Source of the DNA: RYN-230 sp963717125
GTDB taxonomy: Bacteria > Actinomycetota > Actinomycetes > Streptosporangiales > Streptosporangiaceae
NCBI GenBank assembly: GCA_963717125.1
Contig: CAVQVG010000017.1
Coordinates: 496,001 to 560,000, forward strand
Direction: 5' to 3'
Length of the DNA stretch: 64,000 nucleotides
Shown here in pieces: positions 42,668 through 52,568 of this stretch (positions within the stretch are counted from its first letter, which is position 1; the number at the start of each line of letters is the position of its first letter). Position numbers and translations under genes: made by a program. The notes below the pieces were generated by a model. That model was not told where the DNA came from, made no database searches, and saw only the letters and a program-made list of their open reading frames with translations.

Positions 42668-43819
42668 GTGCCCGCTGGCGTGCGGCCCGTGGTGGGCGGG
42701 CTGCTGACGACAGGCATGCTGGTGGCCGGGCTGTCCGGGTGCGGGTCAGCCCCGGCCGGCAACGTCATCACGGTGACCACCGGTGCGTGCGGGACCGGCT
42801 GGCGGCAGGTGCACGCTGGGATGCAGACGTTCCAGATCAGCAACTCCAGCACCGGCGGTGCCGAGGTCAACCTGGTCAACCCGGCCAATGGTGCGGTGTA
42901 CGCCGAAGTGGACCAGGTCGGACCGGCTACCACCGTGCCGATGCGGGTCGATCTGGGGTCCGGCCGGTACGCGTTCCGCTGCCTGATCGAGGACACCGAC
43001 CCGCTCACCGGGCCGGTGGTCCGGGTCGGCGGGCACCAGCGCGGGGCCGCCGCCGTGCTGCCGGTCACGGCCAACGACCTGCTGGCGCCGGCCAAGGAGT
43101 ACCACGCCTACGTGACGGCCGGGCTGGCCACGCTGGCCAGCCAGGTGGACACGCTGACCGGGCTGATCCGGGCCGGCCATCTCGGTGCGGCCCGGCGGGC
43201 GTGGCTGCCGGCCCACCTGACCTACGAGCGGCTTGGCGCCGCTTACGGGACGTTCGGCAACTACGACACCCGGATCGACGGCCGCCCGGATGGGCTGCCC
43301 AAGGGCGTCGCGGATCCGGCCTTCGCCGGCTTCTACCGGCTCGAGTACGGGTTGTGGCATGGCCAGAGCGCGGCGGAGCTGGCCGGTCCGGCGGTGACCA
43401 TGGACAACGACGTGCGGGAGCTGCGCACGCTGTGGCCGGGCATGGAGGAAGACCTGACCGACCTCGGCCTGCGCACCCACGAGATCCTGGAGAACGCGCT
43501 GGAATTCCAGCTCACCGGGCACGACGACTTCGGCAGCGGGACCACGCTGGCCACCGCCGACGCCAACCTCACCGGCACGTACGAGCTGCTCGGCATCCTG
43601 CATCCGCTGCTGGTGCCGCGGTATCGCGGGCTGCCCGGGGTGTACACCTGGCTGCACCGGCTGCGCACGCTGCTGCAGGCCCAGCAGCGGCCGGACGGCA
43701 GCTGGACACCGGTCAGCCGGCTCAGTCCCACGCAGCGGGAGCAGCTCGACGCGGCGGCCAGCCAGGCGCTGGAGGATCTCGCCCCGATCGCCGTCATCAC
43801 CGAGCCGCGGAGGTCGTGA
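42668..43819 (+). CDS. efeO: EfeO-type imelysin lipoprotein with cupredoxin-like N-terminus
   Basis: The 383-residue protein has a lipoprotein signal (VAGLSGCGSAPAG), a cupredoxin-like domain (about 33-130) and an imelysin/M75 domain with the HxxE metal motif in HLTYERLGAAYG and the RLEYGLW segment. EfeO binds periplasmic or extracellular iron for the EfeUOB ferrous iron system. The gene overlaps efeB (TGATG). No EfeU permease gene is adjacent: the upstream gene is the divergent Sco1-like one. Confidence 0.9.
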   Translation: MPAGVRPVVGGLLTTGMLVAGLSGCGSAPAGNVITVTTGACGTGWRQVHAGMQTFQISNSSTGGAEVNLVNPANGAVYAEVDQVGPATTVPMRVDLGSGRYAFRCLIEDTDPLTGPVVRVGGHQRGAAAVLPVTANDLLAPAKEYHAYVTAGLATLASQVDTLTGLIRAGHLGAARRAWLPAHLTYERLGAAYGTFGNYDTRIDGRPDGLPKGVADPAFAGFYRLEYGLWHGQSAAELAGPAVTMDNDVRELRTLWPGMEEDLTDLGLRTHEILENALEFQLTGHDDFGSGTTLATADANLTGTYELLGILHPLLVPRYRGLPGVYTWLHRLRTLLQAQQRPDGSWTPVSRLSPTQREQLDAAASQALEDLAPIAVITEPRRS

Positions 43820-45264
43820 TGTCCGCATCCCGTGATCCGCAGCCAGACCGCCCCGATCTGCCACAGGCTGCACCGGACGCACCGGACGCACCGGATACGC
43901 ACGCCGGGCCGGGCACGTCGGCCGAGCCCCGCCCGCCGGACACGCCGGCCGGCGGGCCGGATACGCCGGCCGACACGCTGGGCACGCCGGCCGGCGGGCC
44001 GCCGCGCCGCTCGTTCCTGCGCGGCGCGCTGGGCGCCGGGGTGACCGGCGCGGTCGGCGGGGTGCTGGCCGGGGCGGCCGGCGGCTACGCTTACCGGTCC
44101 GCGCAGCCTGCCCCGGCCGGGTCGGCGCTGAGCGAGCACGGCTGGTTCGGCCGTCTGCCCGCGGTGCCGTTCCACGGCGTGCACCAGGCCGGCATCGTGG
44201 CCAAGCCACAGCGGCAGACCCTGGTGGTGTCGTTCAACGTGACCGCGGACGGCCGCGGCGAGCTGACCGACCTACTGCGCGCGCTGACCGACCGCGCCCG
44301 GTTCCTGACCGCGGGCGGCACCCCGCCGCCGGAGGGCATCGGCACGCCTCCGCCGGACTCCGGGGTGCTCGGGCCCACCGTGGTCCCGGACGGGCTGACC
44401 GTCACGGTCGGCGTCGGCGCCTCGCTGTTCGACGACCGATTCGGGCTGGCCGGGCGCAAGCCGGCGGGGCTGACCGCGATGACCACGTTCCCCAACGACG
44501 ACCTGGACCCGGCTCAGTGCGCCGGGGACCTGAGCCTGCAGCTGTCCGCGGGCAGCACCGACACCGTGCTGCACGCGCTCCGCGACATCGCCCGGCATAC
44601 CCGCGGCGGCATGCAGGCGGCGTGGCGGATCGACGGGTTCGCCAGCCCGCCGCGGCCAGCCGGCACCACGCCGCGCAACCTGATGGGCTTCATGGACGGC
44701 ATCGCCAACCCGGACACCAAGCTGGCCGCGGAGATGGACCGGCTGGTCTGGGTCCAGCCTGGCGCGGCAGGCGAGCCGTCCTGGACGGCGCACGGCAGCT
44801 ACCAGGTCATCCGGCTGATCAGGATGTTCGTCGAGTTCTGGGACCGGGTCAGCATCAGCGAGCAGGAGAACATGATCGGCCGGCGCCGGAACAGCGGCGC
44901 ACCGCTCGACGGCAACAGCGAGTTCGCCCGGCCCAACTACTCGGTCGACCCCACGGGGGCGGCCATCCCGCTCACCGCGCACATCCGGCTGGCCAACCCG
45001 CGGACCCCGCAGACCGAGCGCAACCGCATCCTGCGCCGCGGCTGGAACTACGACCGCGGCATCGACGCGGTCGGCGACCTGGACATGGGGCTGGTCTTCG
45101 TCTGCTACCAGCAGGACCTGCAGCGCGGGTTCGAGACGGTGCAGGCGCGGCTGGTCGGCGAGCCGCTGGTGGACTACATCAGCCCGTTCGGCGGCGGCTA
45201 CTTCTTCGCGCTGCCCGGCGTCCGGGACACCAGCGACTACCTAGGCCGGCCCCTGCTGACCTGA
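43819..45264 (+). CDS. efeB: EfeB-type DyP peroxidase, Tat-exported
   Basis: The 481-residue protein has a long Pro/Asp/Ala N-terminus with APDAPDAPDT repeats, a twin-arginine motif (RRSFLRGALGAG) and a DyP peroxidase domain. The GFMDGIANP motif, the heme-ligand His region PLTAHIRLANPR and the distal Arg segment near SYQVIRLIRM are present. EfeB oxidises ferrous iron or handles heme outside the membrane, folded with heme before Tat export. It is coupled to efeO by TGATG. Confidence 0.92.
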   Translation: MSASRDPQPDRPDLPQAAPDAPDAPDTHAGPGTSAEPRPPDTPAGGPDTPADTLGTPAGGPPRRSFLRGALGAGVTGAVGGVLAGAAGGYAYRSAQPAPAGSALSEHGWFGRLPAVPFHGVHQAGIVAKPQRQTLVVSFNVTADGRGELTDLLRALTDRARFLTAGGTPPPEGIGTPPPDSGVLGPTVVPDGLTVTVGVGASLFDDRFGLAGRKPAGLTAMTTFPNDDLDPAQCAGDLSLQLSAGSTDTVLHALRDIARHTRGGMQAAWRIDGFASPPRPAGTTPRNLMGFMDGIANPDTKLAAEMDRLVWVQPGAAGEPSWTAHGSYQVIRLIRMFVEFWDRVSISEQENMIGRRRNSGAPLDGNSEFARPNYSVDPTGAAIPLTAHIRLANPRTPQTERNRILRRGWNYDRGIDAVGDLDMGLVFVCYQQDLQRGFETVQARLVGEPLVDYISPFGGGYFFALPGVRDTSDYLGRPLLT

Positions 45265-45266
45265 CC

Positions 45267-45341
45267 GCCAGGCACAAGGCAGCCAGCCACGAGGCAGCCA
45301 GGCACGAGGCAGCCAGGCACAAGGCAGCCAGCCACGAGGCT
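45267..45341. repeat. 15-bp minisatellite downstream of efeB
   Basis: Five head-to-tail 15-bp units of the form gccaggcacaaggca, with small changes, begin 3 bp after the efeB stop. The region has no coding sign. The remaining 160 bp before the phospholipase gene are AT-richer and probably hold its promoter; AGGAGGG lies just before that ATG. Confidence 0.9.
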
Positions 45342-45505
45342 CAGTGATCGGCATTTTTGTTCGCTCGTTTGCCTGCCGGTAAACTGCCCGACGCCATTTG
45401 GCCATACCCTTCCGAAAGCTTTGGCTCTGTTGTGCGCGATGGTGCCACGCTGCCCGCTGTGCGCGGCTACGGCGCCAATGATCTGCCCAGACTCAGGAGG
45501 GTTAC

Positions 45506-47218
45506 ATGGGCGAAGGCCCAGGCAATGGCACCGGCATCAGCCGGGCCAGGCTCCGGTGGCGTGGCCGCTACACGGCCATCCTCGCCGCCGGCGTCCTGGC
45601 CGGCGGCACCGCCGCCGGTGTGTCGGTAGCCAGCGCGAGCACGTCCAACGCGAACACCGTCAACTCGGTGGCCGGGCCGGCCGCCGCGTCCGCCAGCGAG
45701 TACCGCGTGGTCGCCCCGACCAGCACACCGATCAAGCACCTGGTCGTGCTCTTCGACGAGAACGTCTCGTTCGACCACTACTTCGGCACCTACCCGTACG
45801 CGGCCAACACCGACGGCTCGCCGTTCCACGCCAAGCCGGGCACGCCCAAGGTCAATGGCCTGACGCCGAGCCTGCTCAGCCACAACCCGAACAGCTACAA
45901 CCCGGAGCGGCTCACCCCGGCCGAGGCGCTGACCTGCGACCAGAACCACGGCTACACCGCGGAGCAGGAAGCGTTCGACGGCGGGGCGATGGACAAGTTC
46001 GTCCAGTTCACCCAGACCGACCTGTGTACCGGCGAATACGGGCCGCCCGGCATCGTCATGGATTACTACGACGGCAACACCGTCACCGGGCTGTGGAACT
46101 ACGCGCAGAACTACGCGATGAGCGACAACAACTACGACACGAACTTCGGGCCGTCCACGCCCGGGGCGCTCAACGTGATCTCCGGCAGCGACGGCGACGG
46201 GTACGCGGTCAACCCGACCACCGGCGCGGTGACCACGTCCAGCTCGGTCAGCGCGCTGAACAGCAAGGGGCTGGGCACCATCTACGGCGACCTGGACCCG
46301 GCGTTCGACGACTGCTCGGACGCCAGCCACACCACGACCAACCCGGTCGGGGTGAGCACCGGCCAGAACATCGGCGACCTGCTCAACGCGAAGCACGTCA
46401 CCTGGGGCTGGTTCCAGGGCGGGTTCGCGCCGACCGGAACCAACAGCGCGGGCTACGCGGTCTGCGGCTCCGCGCACAACAACGTCGGTGGGGTCGCGGT
46501 GGCGGACTACTCGCCGCACCACAACCCGTTCGAGTACTACAAGTCCACCGCCAACCCGAAGCACCTGCCGCCGTCCTCGGAAGCCATGATCGGCCGGACC
46601 GACCAGGCCAACCACGAGTACGACCTGTCCGACTTCTACGCGACGCTGAAGGACGGCAACATGCCGGCCGTCAGCTACCTGAAGGCGGCTGAGTACCAGG
46701 ACGGCCACCCGGGCTACTCGGACCCGACCGACGAGCAGCACTTCATCGTCAACACGGTCAACCAGATCGAGGAGTCCAGGTTCTGGAAGTCCACCGCGAT
46801 CGTCATCACCTACGACGACTCCGACGGCTGGTACGACCACCAGAACTCGCCCCGGGTGAACGGCTCCAACACGTCGGCCGACGCCGCGGTGTGCGCCACC
46901 GCCGCGATCCGGGTCGGCGACACCCCGGACCGGTGCGGCTACGGCCCCCGGCTGCCGCTGGTCGTCATCTCCCCGTGGACCCGGGAGAACTACGTCAGCC
47001 ACAACGTGACCGACCAGTCCTCGGTGGTCAAGTTCGTCGAGGACAACTGGCTGCACGGCCAGCGGATCGGCAACGGCTCGTTCGACCAGATCGCGGGCAG
47101 CCTGGACGCCCCCGGCGGCGTGCTGGACTTCCACACCTGGCCGCACTTCCGGCCGGTCATCCTCAACCTGAGCGGTGAGGTGGTCAGCGGCGGCGGCTGG
47201 CAGGCGAAGAAGAGCTAG
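45506..47218 (+). CDS. Secreted phospholipase C/acid phosphatase-family enzyme
   Basis: The 570-residue protein has a signal sequence (RYTAILAAGVLAGGTAAGVS) and the alkaline-phosphatase-like fold of bacterial phosphocholine phospholipases C. FDENVSFDHYFGTYP carries the metal and nucleophile region. Later segments are TWGWFQGGF, PHHNPFEYY and the ITYDDSDGWYDHQ metal site. No Tat RRxFL motif is clear, so Sec export is likely. It should cleave phosphodiesters or phosphomonoesters outside the cell, perhaps to gain phosphate. AGGAGGG precedes the ATG. Confidence 0.9.
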   Translation: MGEGPGNGTGISRARLRWRGRYTAILAAGVLAGGTAAGVSVASASTSNANTVNSVAGPAAASASEYRVVAPTSTPIKHLVVLFDENVSFDHYFGTYPYAANTDGSPFHAKPGTPKVNGLTPSLLSHNPNSYNPERLTPAEALTCDQNHGYTAEQEAFDGGAMDKFVQFTQTDLCTGEYGPPGIVMDYYDGNTVTGLWNYAQNYAMSDNNYDTNFGPSTPGALNVISGSDGDGYAVNPTTGAVTTSSSVSALNSKGLGTIYGDLDPAFDDCSDASHTTTNPVGVSTGQNIGDLLNAKHVTWGWFQGGFAPTGTNSAGYAVCGSAHNNVGGVAVADYSPHHNPFEYYKSTANPKHLPPSSEAMIGRTDQANHEYDLSDFYATLKDGNMPAVSYLKAAEYQDGHPGYSDPTDEQHFIVNTVNQIEESRFWKSTAIVITYDDSDGWYDHQNSPRVNGSNTSADAAVCATAAIRVGDTPDRCGYGPRLPLVVISPWTRENYVSHNVTDQSSVVKFVEDNWLHGQRIGNGSFDQIAGSLDAPGGVLDFHTWPHFRPVILNLSGEVVSGGGWQAKKS

Positions 47219-47238
47219 CCAGCGCCCGGAACGTCACC

Positions 47239-47282
47239 GGACGGCCCGTCTCACCCGGCGATCCCGGGGAGACGGGCCGTCC
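47239..47282. terminator. Strong bidirectional terminator
   Basis: Perfect 14-bp inverted repeats ggacggcccgtctc (47239-47252) and gagacgggccgtcc (47269-47282) surround a 16-base loop. They lie between the convergent phospholipase and BTAD regulator genes. Confidence 0.9.
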
Positions 47283-47286
47283 GCGT

Positions 47287-50281
47287 TCACCACTCGACCA
47301 GCAGCCACACCTCGGGCCGCGGGGTGCCGCCGGTGTCCACCGCGGCGAAGCCGCGGGCCGCTTCCTTGAGGTGGACCAGGGCCGCGTCCCGCTGCCCCGC
47401 CGTGTGCAGCAGGTCGGCCAGGTTGGTGTGCAGCGCGGCCACCCGGTGCTGGTCGCCGAGCTCGCGGCCGAGCGCCAGCGCCTCCTGGGCCAGCGGCAGC
47501 GCCTCGCCCGGCCGGCCGCTCTCGGCCAGCAGCCGGGCCAGGTTGTTCAGCGCGGCCACCGCGGGCCCCCGGTCCGGCAGCTGGCGGGCCTGGGCCAGGC
47601 TGTCCCGGAGCCGGGCCGCGGCCTCCGCCGGGTCGCCGCGGCGGGCGGCCAGCATGCCCAGCACGTTCAGCGCCTGGGCCACCGCGGCCGGGTCGCCCGC
47701 CGTGCGCGCCGTGGCCAGCGCGCGGGCGGCCAGCCGGGCCGCGTCCGCGGTGGCGCCGCGCCGGTAGCCGAGCACGGCCCGGTCGGCCGCGATCCGGGCC
47801 TGGCGGCTGGCGTCCGCCGGGTCCAGCAGCTGGGCCGCGGCGGCCAGGTGCGCCTCGGCCAAGGCCCAGTCACCCAGCCGGTGGTGCACCTCGGCCAGCT
47901 TGTGCTCGATGTCCGCCCGGGTGCTGTCCGGTGCGCCGCCTGGCCCCGCCGCGCCGTCGCCGGGGCCGGCCGCGCCGTCGCCGCGCTCGCTCTCCGCCGC
48001 CGCGGTCTCGAACTCGGCTAGCGCCTCCCGGTACCGGCCGAGCATGGTCGCCGCGTCGCCCAGCGCGACGGCCACCTCGACCGCCGGGTAGCCGAGCGCC
48101 TCCGCCTCCCGCAGGTGCGCGTACTCCTCGGCGTGCGCGTACAGTTCCCGGGCCCGCGCGGCGGCCCGCCACCACCAGGCCGCCGCCGCGGCTTCCCGCC
48201 CGGCCCGCTGCAGGTGCTCGGCCACGGCCGCGGCCCGGGTGCCGGCCGGGTCGCGCTCGTAGCGGCGGGCCAGCGCGTCGGCGGCGCGGCCGTGCAGCAG
48301 GCGCCGCCGGGCCAGTGTGGCCGACTCGTAGACCACCGCCCGCAGCGCCTCGTAGGGGAACTCGTAGCTGGGTGGCCCGTGCCCGCCCGCGGGCGGCACC
48401 TCAGTGAGCAGGAACCGGTGGACCGCCTCGTCCAGCGCCTCGACCGTCTCCGCCTCACCCCGGCCGCTGACCGCGCGGAGCAGGTCCGCGTCGCAGCCGC
48501 TGCCCAGCACGGCCGCGGTGGACAGCATCTGCCGGGTCGGCTCGCTGGCCGCCTGCAGGCGGCGGCGGAGCAGTTCGCGGACGCTGGCGGGCGGCCACCA
48601 CCGCTCGCCCGGGTCGCTCCCGTCGGGGCCGGGCTGGCCCGCGCCGGAGCGCAGCCCCTCTACGTACTCGCGGACCAGCATCGGCAGCCCGCGGGTCTGG
48701 GCCAGCAGCCGGCCCACGTCCGCGTCGTGCACCCCGGACCGGGCCAGCAGATCGCGGACCTGGCCCGCGTCCAGCGGCGCGGGCTCGATCAGCGTGCACC
48801 GGCCCGCGTCGGACGCTTCGCCGAGCGCGGCGCGCAGGCCGCCGAGCCGTTCGGCATGGTCGGTGGACCAGCTCAGCACCAGCAGCAGCGGCCAGCCGGC
48901 CAGCCGCCGCACCAGGTAGCCGAGCAGGTCCAGGGAGGGCCCGTCGGCCCAGTGCACGTCCTCGACCAGGACCACCCCGGCGCGGCCGGGTGCTGAGCTG
49001 GCCGCGGCCCGCAGCGCCTCGGCGGTCGCCGCGTACAGCCGGGTCAGCGCCAGCGGGCTGTCCAGCCGGGCCACGTCGTCGGGGTAATCCGCGGCCAGGC
49101 CGGGACACAGCCGCCCGGTCATGGCCGCGGTGTGCGCGGGCAGCCGGGCCGGAAGTTCCGGGCAGACCGACAGCGCCACGGCGAGCAGGTCGGCCGCGAG
49201 CACGAACGGCAGCCCGCTCTCGCCGTCGTGGCAGCGGCCGGCCAGCAGCACCGCCCCGGCGGCCTGGGCGTCCTGGCGGAACTCCTCGACCAGCCGGGTC
49301 TTCCCGCAACCGGCCGGGCCGAGCACCGCGGCCACCTGGCCGGCCGCGCCCACCTCCTGCCAGGCCCGGTGCAGGCCGCGTAGCTCCGCGTCTCTCCCGA
49401 CCAGCGGAAAAGCTTCAGCTGCCGAACGCCGGCTGGGTGCCTGCTGAGCCGCCCCGATCCGCGGTGGTGCGGGGCGGCCGACGGCTTCGCCGGCCAGTTC
49501 CGCCGGCCCGGTGCCAGGCACGGCCCGGGCCGCGGCGGGCGGGGCGGCCGCCGGTGGGCCAGCCAGCCGGCCAGCCCGGACGTCGTCGTAGAGCTGGGTG
49601 GTCTCCGGCAGCGGGCGCACCGCCAGCTCGGTGTCCAGGATGCGGACCAGCGCGCGGTAGGCGCGCAGCGCCGCGGACCGCTGCCCGGTCCAGGCCAGCA
49701 GCCTGATCAGCGCCTGGTGCGCGGGCTCGTGCAGCGGGTCGAGGCTGAGCCAGCGGCGCGCGTGGCTGGTCGCCCGGTCCAGGTCGCCCGCGGCGGCGCA
49801 GGCCGCGACCAGCCGGTCCAGGGCCCCGGCCAGCCGCTGCCGGAGCCGGTCCGCGGTGGCCGCCTGCCAGTCGTCGAACTCCGGGCAGTCGCGCACCGCG
49901 AAGCCGGCCAGGAAGTCGTCCCGGTACAGCGCGGCGGCGCGGTCGAGCGGGCCCGCGTCCGGACCGCCGGCCAGCGCCTCGAACTCGGTCACGTCCACCC
50001 GGACCCGGGCCGGGTCGAGCGCCACCGCGGTGCGGGTGACCAGCAGCCCCGGGCCGGCCGCGGCCGCGGTGACCGACAGCGTGCGGCGCAGCGAGGCGCG
50101 GGCCCGGACCGCGTCCGCGTCTGGCCAGAGCAGGGCGGCCAGCCGCTCGCGGCTCAGCTCGTGCCGCTGCACCGCGAGCAGCGCCAGCACGGCGGTGGCT
50201 TTCCGGGTGTCGAAGCTGACCGGGGCGCCTGGCCCGGCTGATCACCGGTGGCCCGAGCAGCGCGAGATCCAGGTCTGTCAT
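47287..50281 (-). CDS. BTAD/AAA-ATPase transcriptional regulator, apparent extra base at 50230
   Basis: The N-terminus MTDLDLALLGPPVISRA (ATG 50281) lies in one frame and VSFDTRKATAVLALLAVQRH onward in another. Removing one base at 50230 gives SRAGAPVSFDTRKAT and an intact protein of about 997 residues. It has an OmpR-like winged helix, a BTAD domain (FDDWQAATADRLRQRL, LDPLHEPAHQALIRLL), an ATPase with Walker A GPAGCGKTR and VLVEDVHWAD, and C-terminal TPR repeats. There is no LuxR helix-turn-helix at the end. Such SARP/AfsR-like proteins activate secondary metabolism or stress genes. It is divergent from the SpoIIE operon. Confidence 0.88.
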
Positions 50282-50421
50282 GTCCCCCCCAGGGATGACC
50301 AAGCCACCGTAACGCAGCAACGTGAAATCCGCCGCCCATCCGGGCTGCGCCGTAACGATCCCGTATCGCCTGCTCCCTAAGCTGGCCGTGAGCTCGCAGA
50401 ACTGGGGATTCGGAGGGTGTT

Positions 50422-51660
50422 ATGGCGCAACAGCTGGACCGGGCGGCCCCCGGCCCCGGCGTGGCTCCGGTCGATGACTCCCTGCCCCCGCCGCCGGCTG
50501 AGCCGCCGCGGTCCTGGGCCCGGGGCTGGCGGCGGCGCCGCCCGGCCGTGCCCGCGGCGCCGGCCGCGAGCACCGTGCCCAGCGTGGCCGACGGGCCCCA
50601 GTTCGAGCTGGCCTCCAACGACCCGCTGGTCGGCTACCTGCTCAGCGCGGCCGGCGCGGTGGACATCCGCGGCCTGGACCTGGACTCGCCCGCGCTGGCC
50701 ACGATGAAGCACGCCGGCGTCGTGCTCACCGTGCCGCTGATCTCCTCGGGCAGCCTGATCGGCCTGGTCAGCCTCGGCCCACGGCTGTCCGAACGGGACT
50801 ACTCATCCGAAGACCGCAGGCTGCTCAACGCCCTCGCCGGGTACGCGGCGCCGGCCATGCGGGTCGGTCAGCTGGTTCGGCAGCAGAAGGCGGAAGCGCG
50901 GAACCGGGAGCGGATCGAGCAGGAGCTGAAGATCGCGCAGATCATCCAGCAGCAGTTCCTGCCGAAGACCGTGCCGGACTTGCCGAGCTGGCACGTGGCC
51001 GCGTTCTACCGGCCGGCCCGCACCGTGGGCGGCGACTTCTATGACTTCATCGCGCTGCCGGACGGCCGGGTCATGTTCGTGGTCGGCGACGTGACCGACA
51101 AGGGCGTGCCCGCGGCCCTGGTGATGGCCAGCACGCACGCGCTGCTGCGCGGGGCCGCGCCCCGGCTGATCTCGCCCGGTGCGGTGCTCGCGCACGTGAA
51201 CGACCTGCTCTGCGCGGACATCCCGGCGCACATGTTCGTCACCTGCCTGGCCCTGGTGCTCGACCCGGCCAGCGGCAGCATCGTGTTCGCCAACGCCGGG
51301 CACGACGTGCCCTACGTGCGCACCGCCGGCGGGGTGGCCGAGCTGCGGGCCCGCGGCATGCCGCTCGGGCTGATGCCCGGCATGGACTACGAGGAGAAGA
51401 CCTTCCAGTTCCGGCCGGGCGACTGCGCGCTGCTGCACAGCGACGGGCTGGCCGAGGCGCACAGCCCGGACCGGGAGATGTTCGGCTTCCCGCGGGTGGC
51501 CGAGCTGGCCGGCCGGGGCCCGTCCGGCGAGGAGCTCATCGACCTGTGCCTGACCGAGCTGGGCGCGTTCACCGGGCCGGACGCCGAGCAGGAGGACGAC
51601 ATCACGCTGGTCTGCTTGCAGCGATCGCTGCACGCCGGGTACGCGGGAGGTGCGCGATGA
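50422..51660 (+). CDS. SpoIIE/RsbU-type PP2C phosphatase with partial GAF domain
   Basis: The 412-residue protein has a Pro/Arg-rich start, the end of a GAF-like domain (GVVLTVPLISSGSLIGLVSL), a helical linker (ERIEQELKIAQIIQQQFLPK) and a SpoIIE phosphatase domain with ARTVGGDFYDFIALPDG, VGDVTDKGVPAAL and NAGHDVPYV. It should dephosphorylate the STAS proteins encoded downstream, releasing a partner-switch. It is the first gene of a long plus-strand run and overlaps the next gene by ATGA. Confidence 0.9.
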   Translation: MAQQLDRAAPGPGVAPVDDSLPPPPAEPPRSWARGWRRRRPAVPAAPAASTVPSVADGPQFELASNDPLVGYLLSAAGAVDIRGLDLDSPALATMKHAGVVLTVPLISSGSLIGLVSLGPRLSERDYSSEDRRLLNALAGYAAPAMRVGQLVRQQKAEARNRERIEQELKIAQIIQQQFLPKTVPDLPSWHVAAFYRPARTVGGDFYDFIALPDGRVMFVVGDVTDKGVPAALVMASTHALLRGAAPRLISPGAVLAHVNDLLCADIPAHMFVTCLALVLDPASGSIVFANAGHDVPYVRTAGGVAELRARGMPLGLMPGMDYEEKTFQFRPGDCALLHSDGLAEAHSPDREMFGFPRVAELAGRGPSGEELIDLCLTELGAFTGPDAEQEDDITLVCLQRSLHAGYAGGAR

Positions 51661-52142
51661 CCTCGGTGGCCCAGCCGGCCGGGCGGCGGCTGGCCTCGTT
51701 CGCGGTGGCCAGCGAGCCGGGCAACGAGCGGGTCGCGAGGGCCCGGGTGGCCGAGGCGGTGGCGGGCTGCGGGCTGACCGCCGCCCGGCTGGAGCGACTC
51801 AAGACCGCCGTGGCCGAGGCCACCATGAACGCGATCGAGCACGGCAACCGCAACCAGCCGGACATCCCGGTCGACGTCGAGGTCACCCAGGACGGCCCGG
51901 ACATCATCGTGGCCATCACCGACCGGGGCGGCGAGCACACTGCCCCCGGAACCGCCGTGACCCCTGACCTCGAGCTGAAGCTGGCGGGCGAGCAGCCGCC
52001 CCGGGGCTGGGGGCTGTTCCTGATCCGGAACATGGTCGATGCCATGGAGGTCAGCACCGACGGCCCGTGGCACACCATCCAGCTCACCATGCGGACCGGC
52101 GCGGGCGCACCGGTAGCCGACTTGCCGGGAGGCGGTCAATGA
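51657..52142 (+). CDS. RsbW-like anti-sigma factor kinase
   Basis: The 161-residue protein is a GHKL ATPase domain with the N-box EATMNAIEHGN, the ITDRGGEH G1 box and RGWGLFLIRNMVDAM. RsbW-like proteins bind a sigma factor and phosphorylate STAS antagonists. It is coupled by ATGA both to the phosphatase before it and to the STAS gene after it. No sigma-B-type gene is adjacent, so its target may be elsewhere or may not be a sigma factor. Confidence 0.9.
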   Translation: MTSVAQPAGRRLASFAVASEPGNERVARARVAEAVAGCGLTAARLERLKTAVAEATMNAIEHGNRNQPDIPVDVEVTQDGPDIIVAITDRGGEHTAPGTAVTPDLELKLAGEQPPRGWGLFLIRNMVDAMEVSTDGPWHTIQLTMRTGAGAPVADLPGGGQ

Positions 52143-52495
52143 ACAACAGGACCTGTGCGGCGGCCGTGCACGCGGTGGCCGATGCCGCGGTCATCGAGCT
52201 CACCGGGGAGGTGGACGGGGGTGCGGCCGGCGTGCTCACCGCCGCCTACGAGCAGGCCGTCGCGGACGGCTCGGCGCAGACCGTGGTGCTCGACTTCGCC
52301 CGGGTGGACTACATCAACTCGACCGGGATCGCGCTCATCGTGAGCGTGCTCGCCCAGGCCAGGGCGCAGCGCCGCAAGGTAGTGGCCAGCGGGCTGTCCG
52401 AGCACTACCGGGAGATCTTCGACATCACCCGGCTGTCCGACTTCATCGAGGTCTTCGGCGATCTCGACGCGGCGCTGCAGATGCAGGGTCACTAG
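52139..52495 (+). CDS. STAS-domain anti-sigma factor antagonist, first copy
   Basis: The 118-residue STAS protein starts MNNRTCAAAVHAVADAAVIE. It has the phosphorylatable Ser in the segment DYINSTGIALIVSVLAQAR and ends IEVFGDLDAALQMQGH. It is the expected substrate of the RsbW-like kinase and the SpoIIE phosphatase. Its stop codon lies within the first unit of a 15-bp repeat array. Confidence 0.9.
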   Translation: MNNRTCAAAVHAVADAAVIELTGEVDGGAAGVLTAAYEQAVADGSAQTVVLDFARVDYINSTGIALIVSVLAQARAQRRKVVASGLSEHYREIFDITRLSDFIEVFGDLDAALQMQGH

Positions 52496-52559
52496 ACACG
52501 GGGTCACTAGACGCAGGGTCACGAAATACAGGGTCACGAAACGCAGGGTCACTAAGGGA
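52485..52559. repeat. 15-bp minisatellite between the two STAS genes
   Basis: Five 15-bp units based on agggtcactagacgc run head to tail, starting inside the 3' end of the first STAS gene and ending at the ribosome site of the second. Each unit holds agggtcac. The array may be a regulatory or mRNA feature, or simple repeat expansion. Confidence 0.88.
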
Positions 52560-52568
52560 GGGGTAGTG

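Noticed and set aside
45267..45341. Regular repeats that could suggest a CRISPR array
   Set aside because: Units are 15 bp and directly adjacent, with no spacers and no cas genes.
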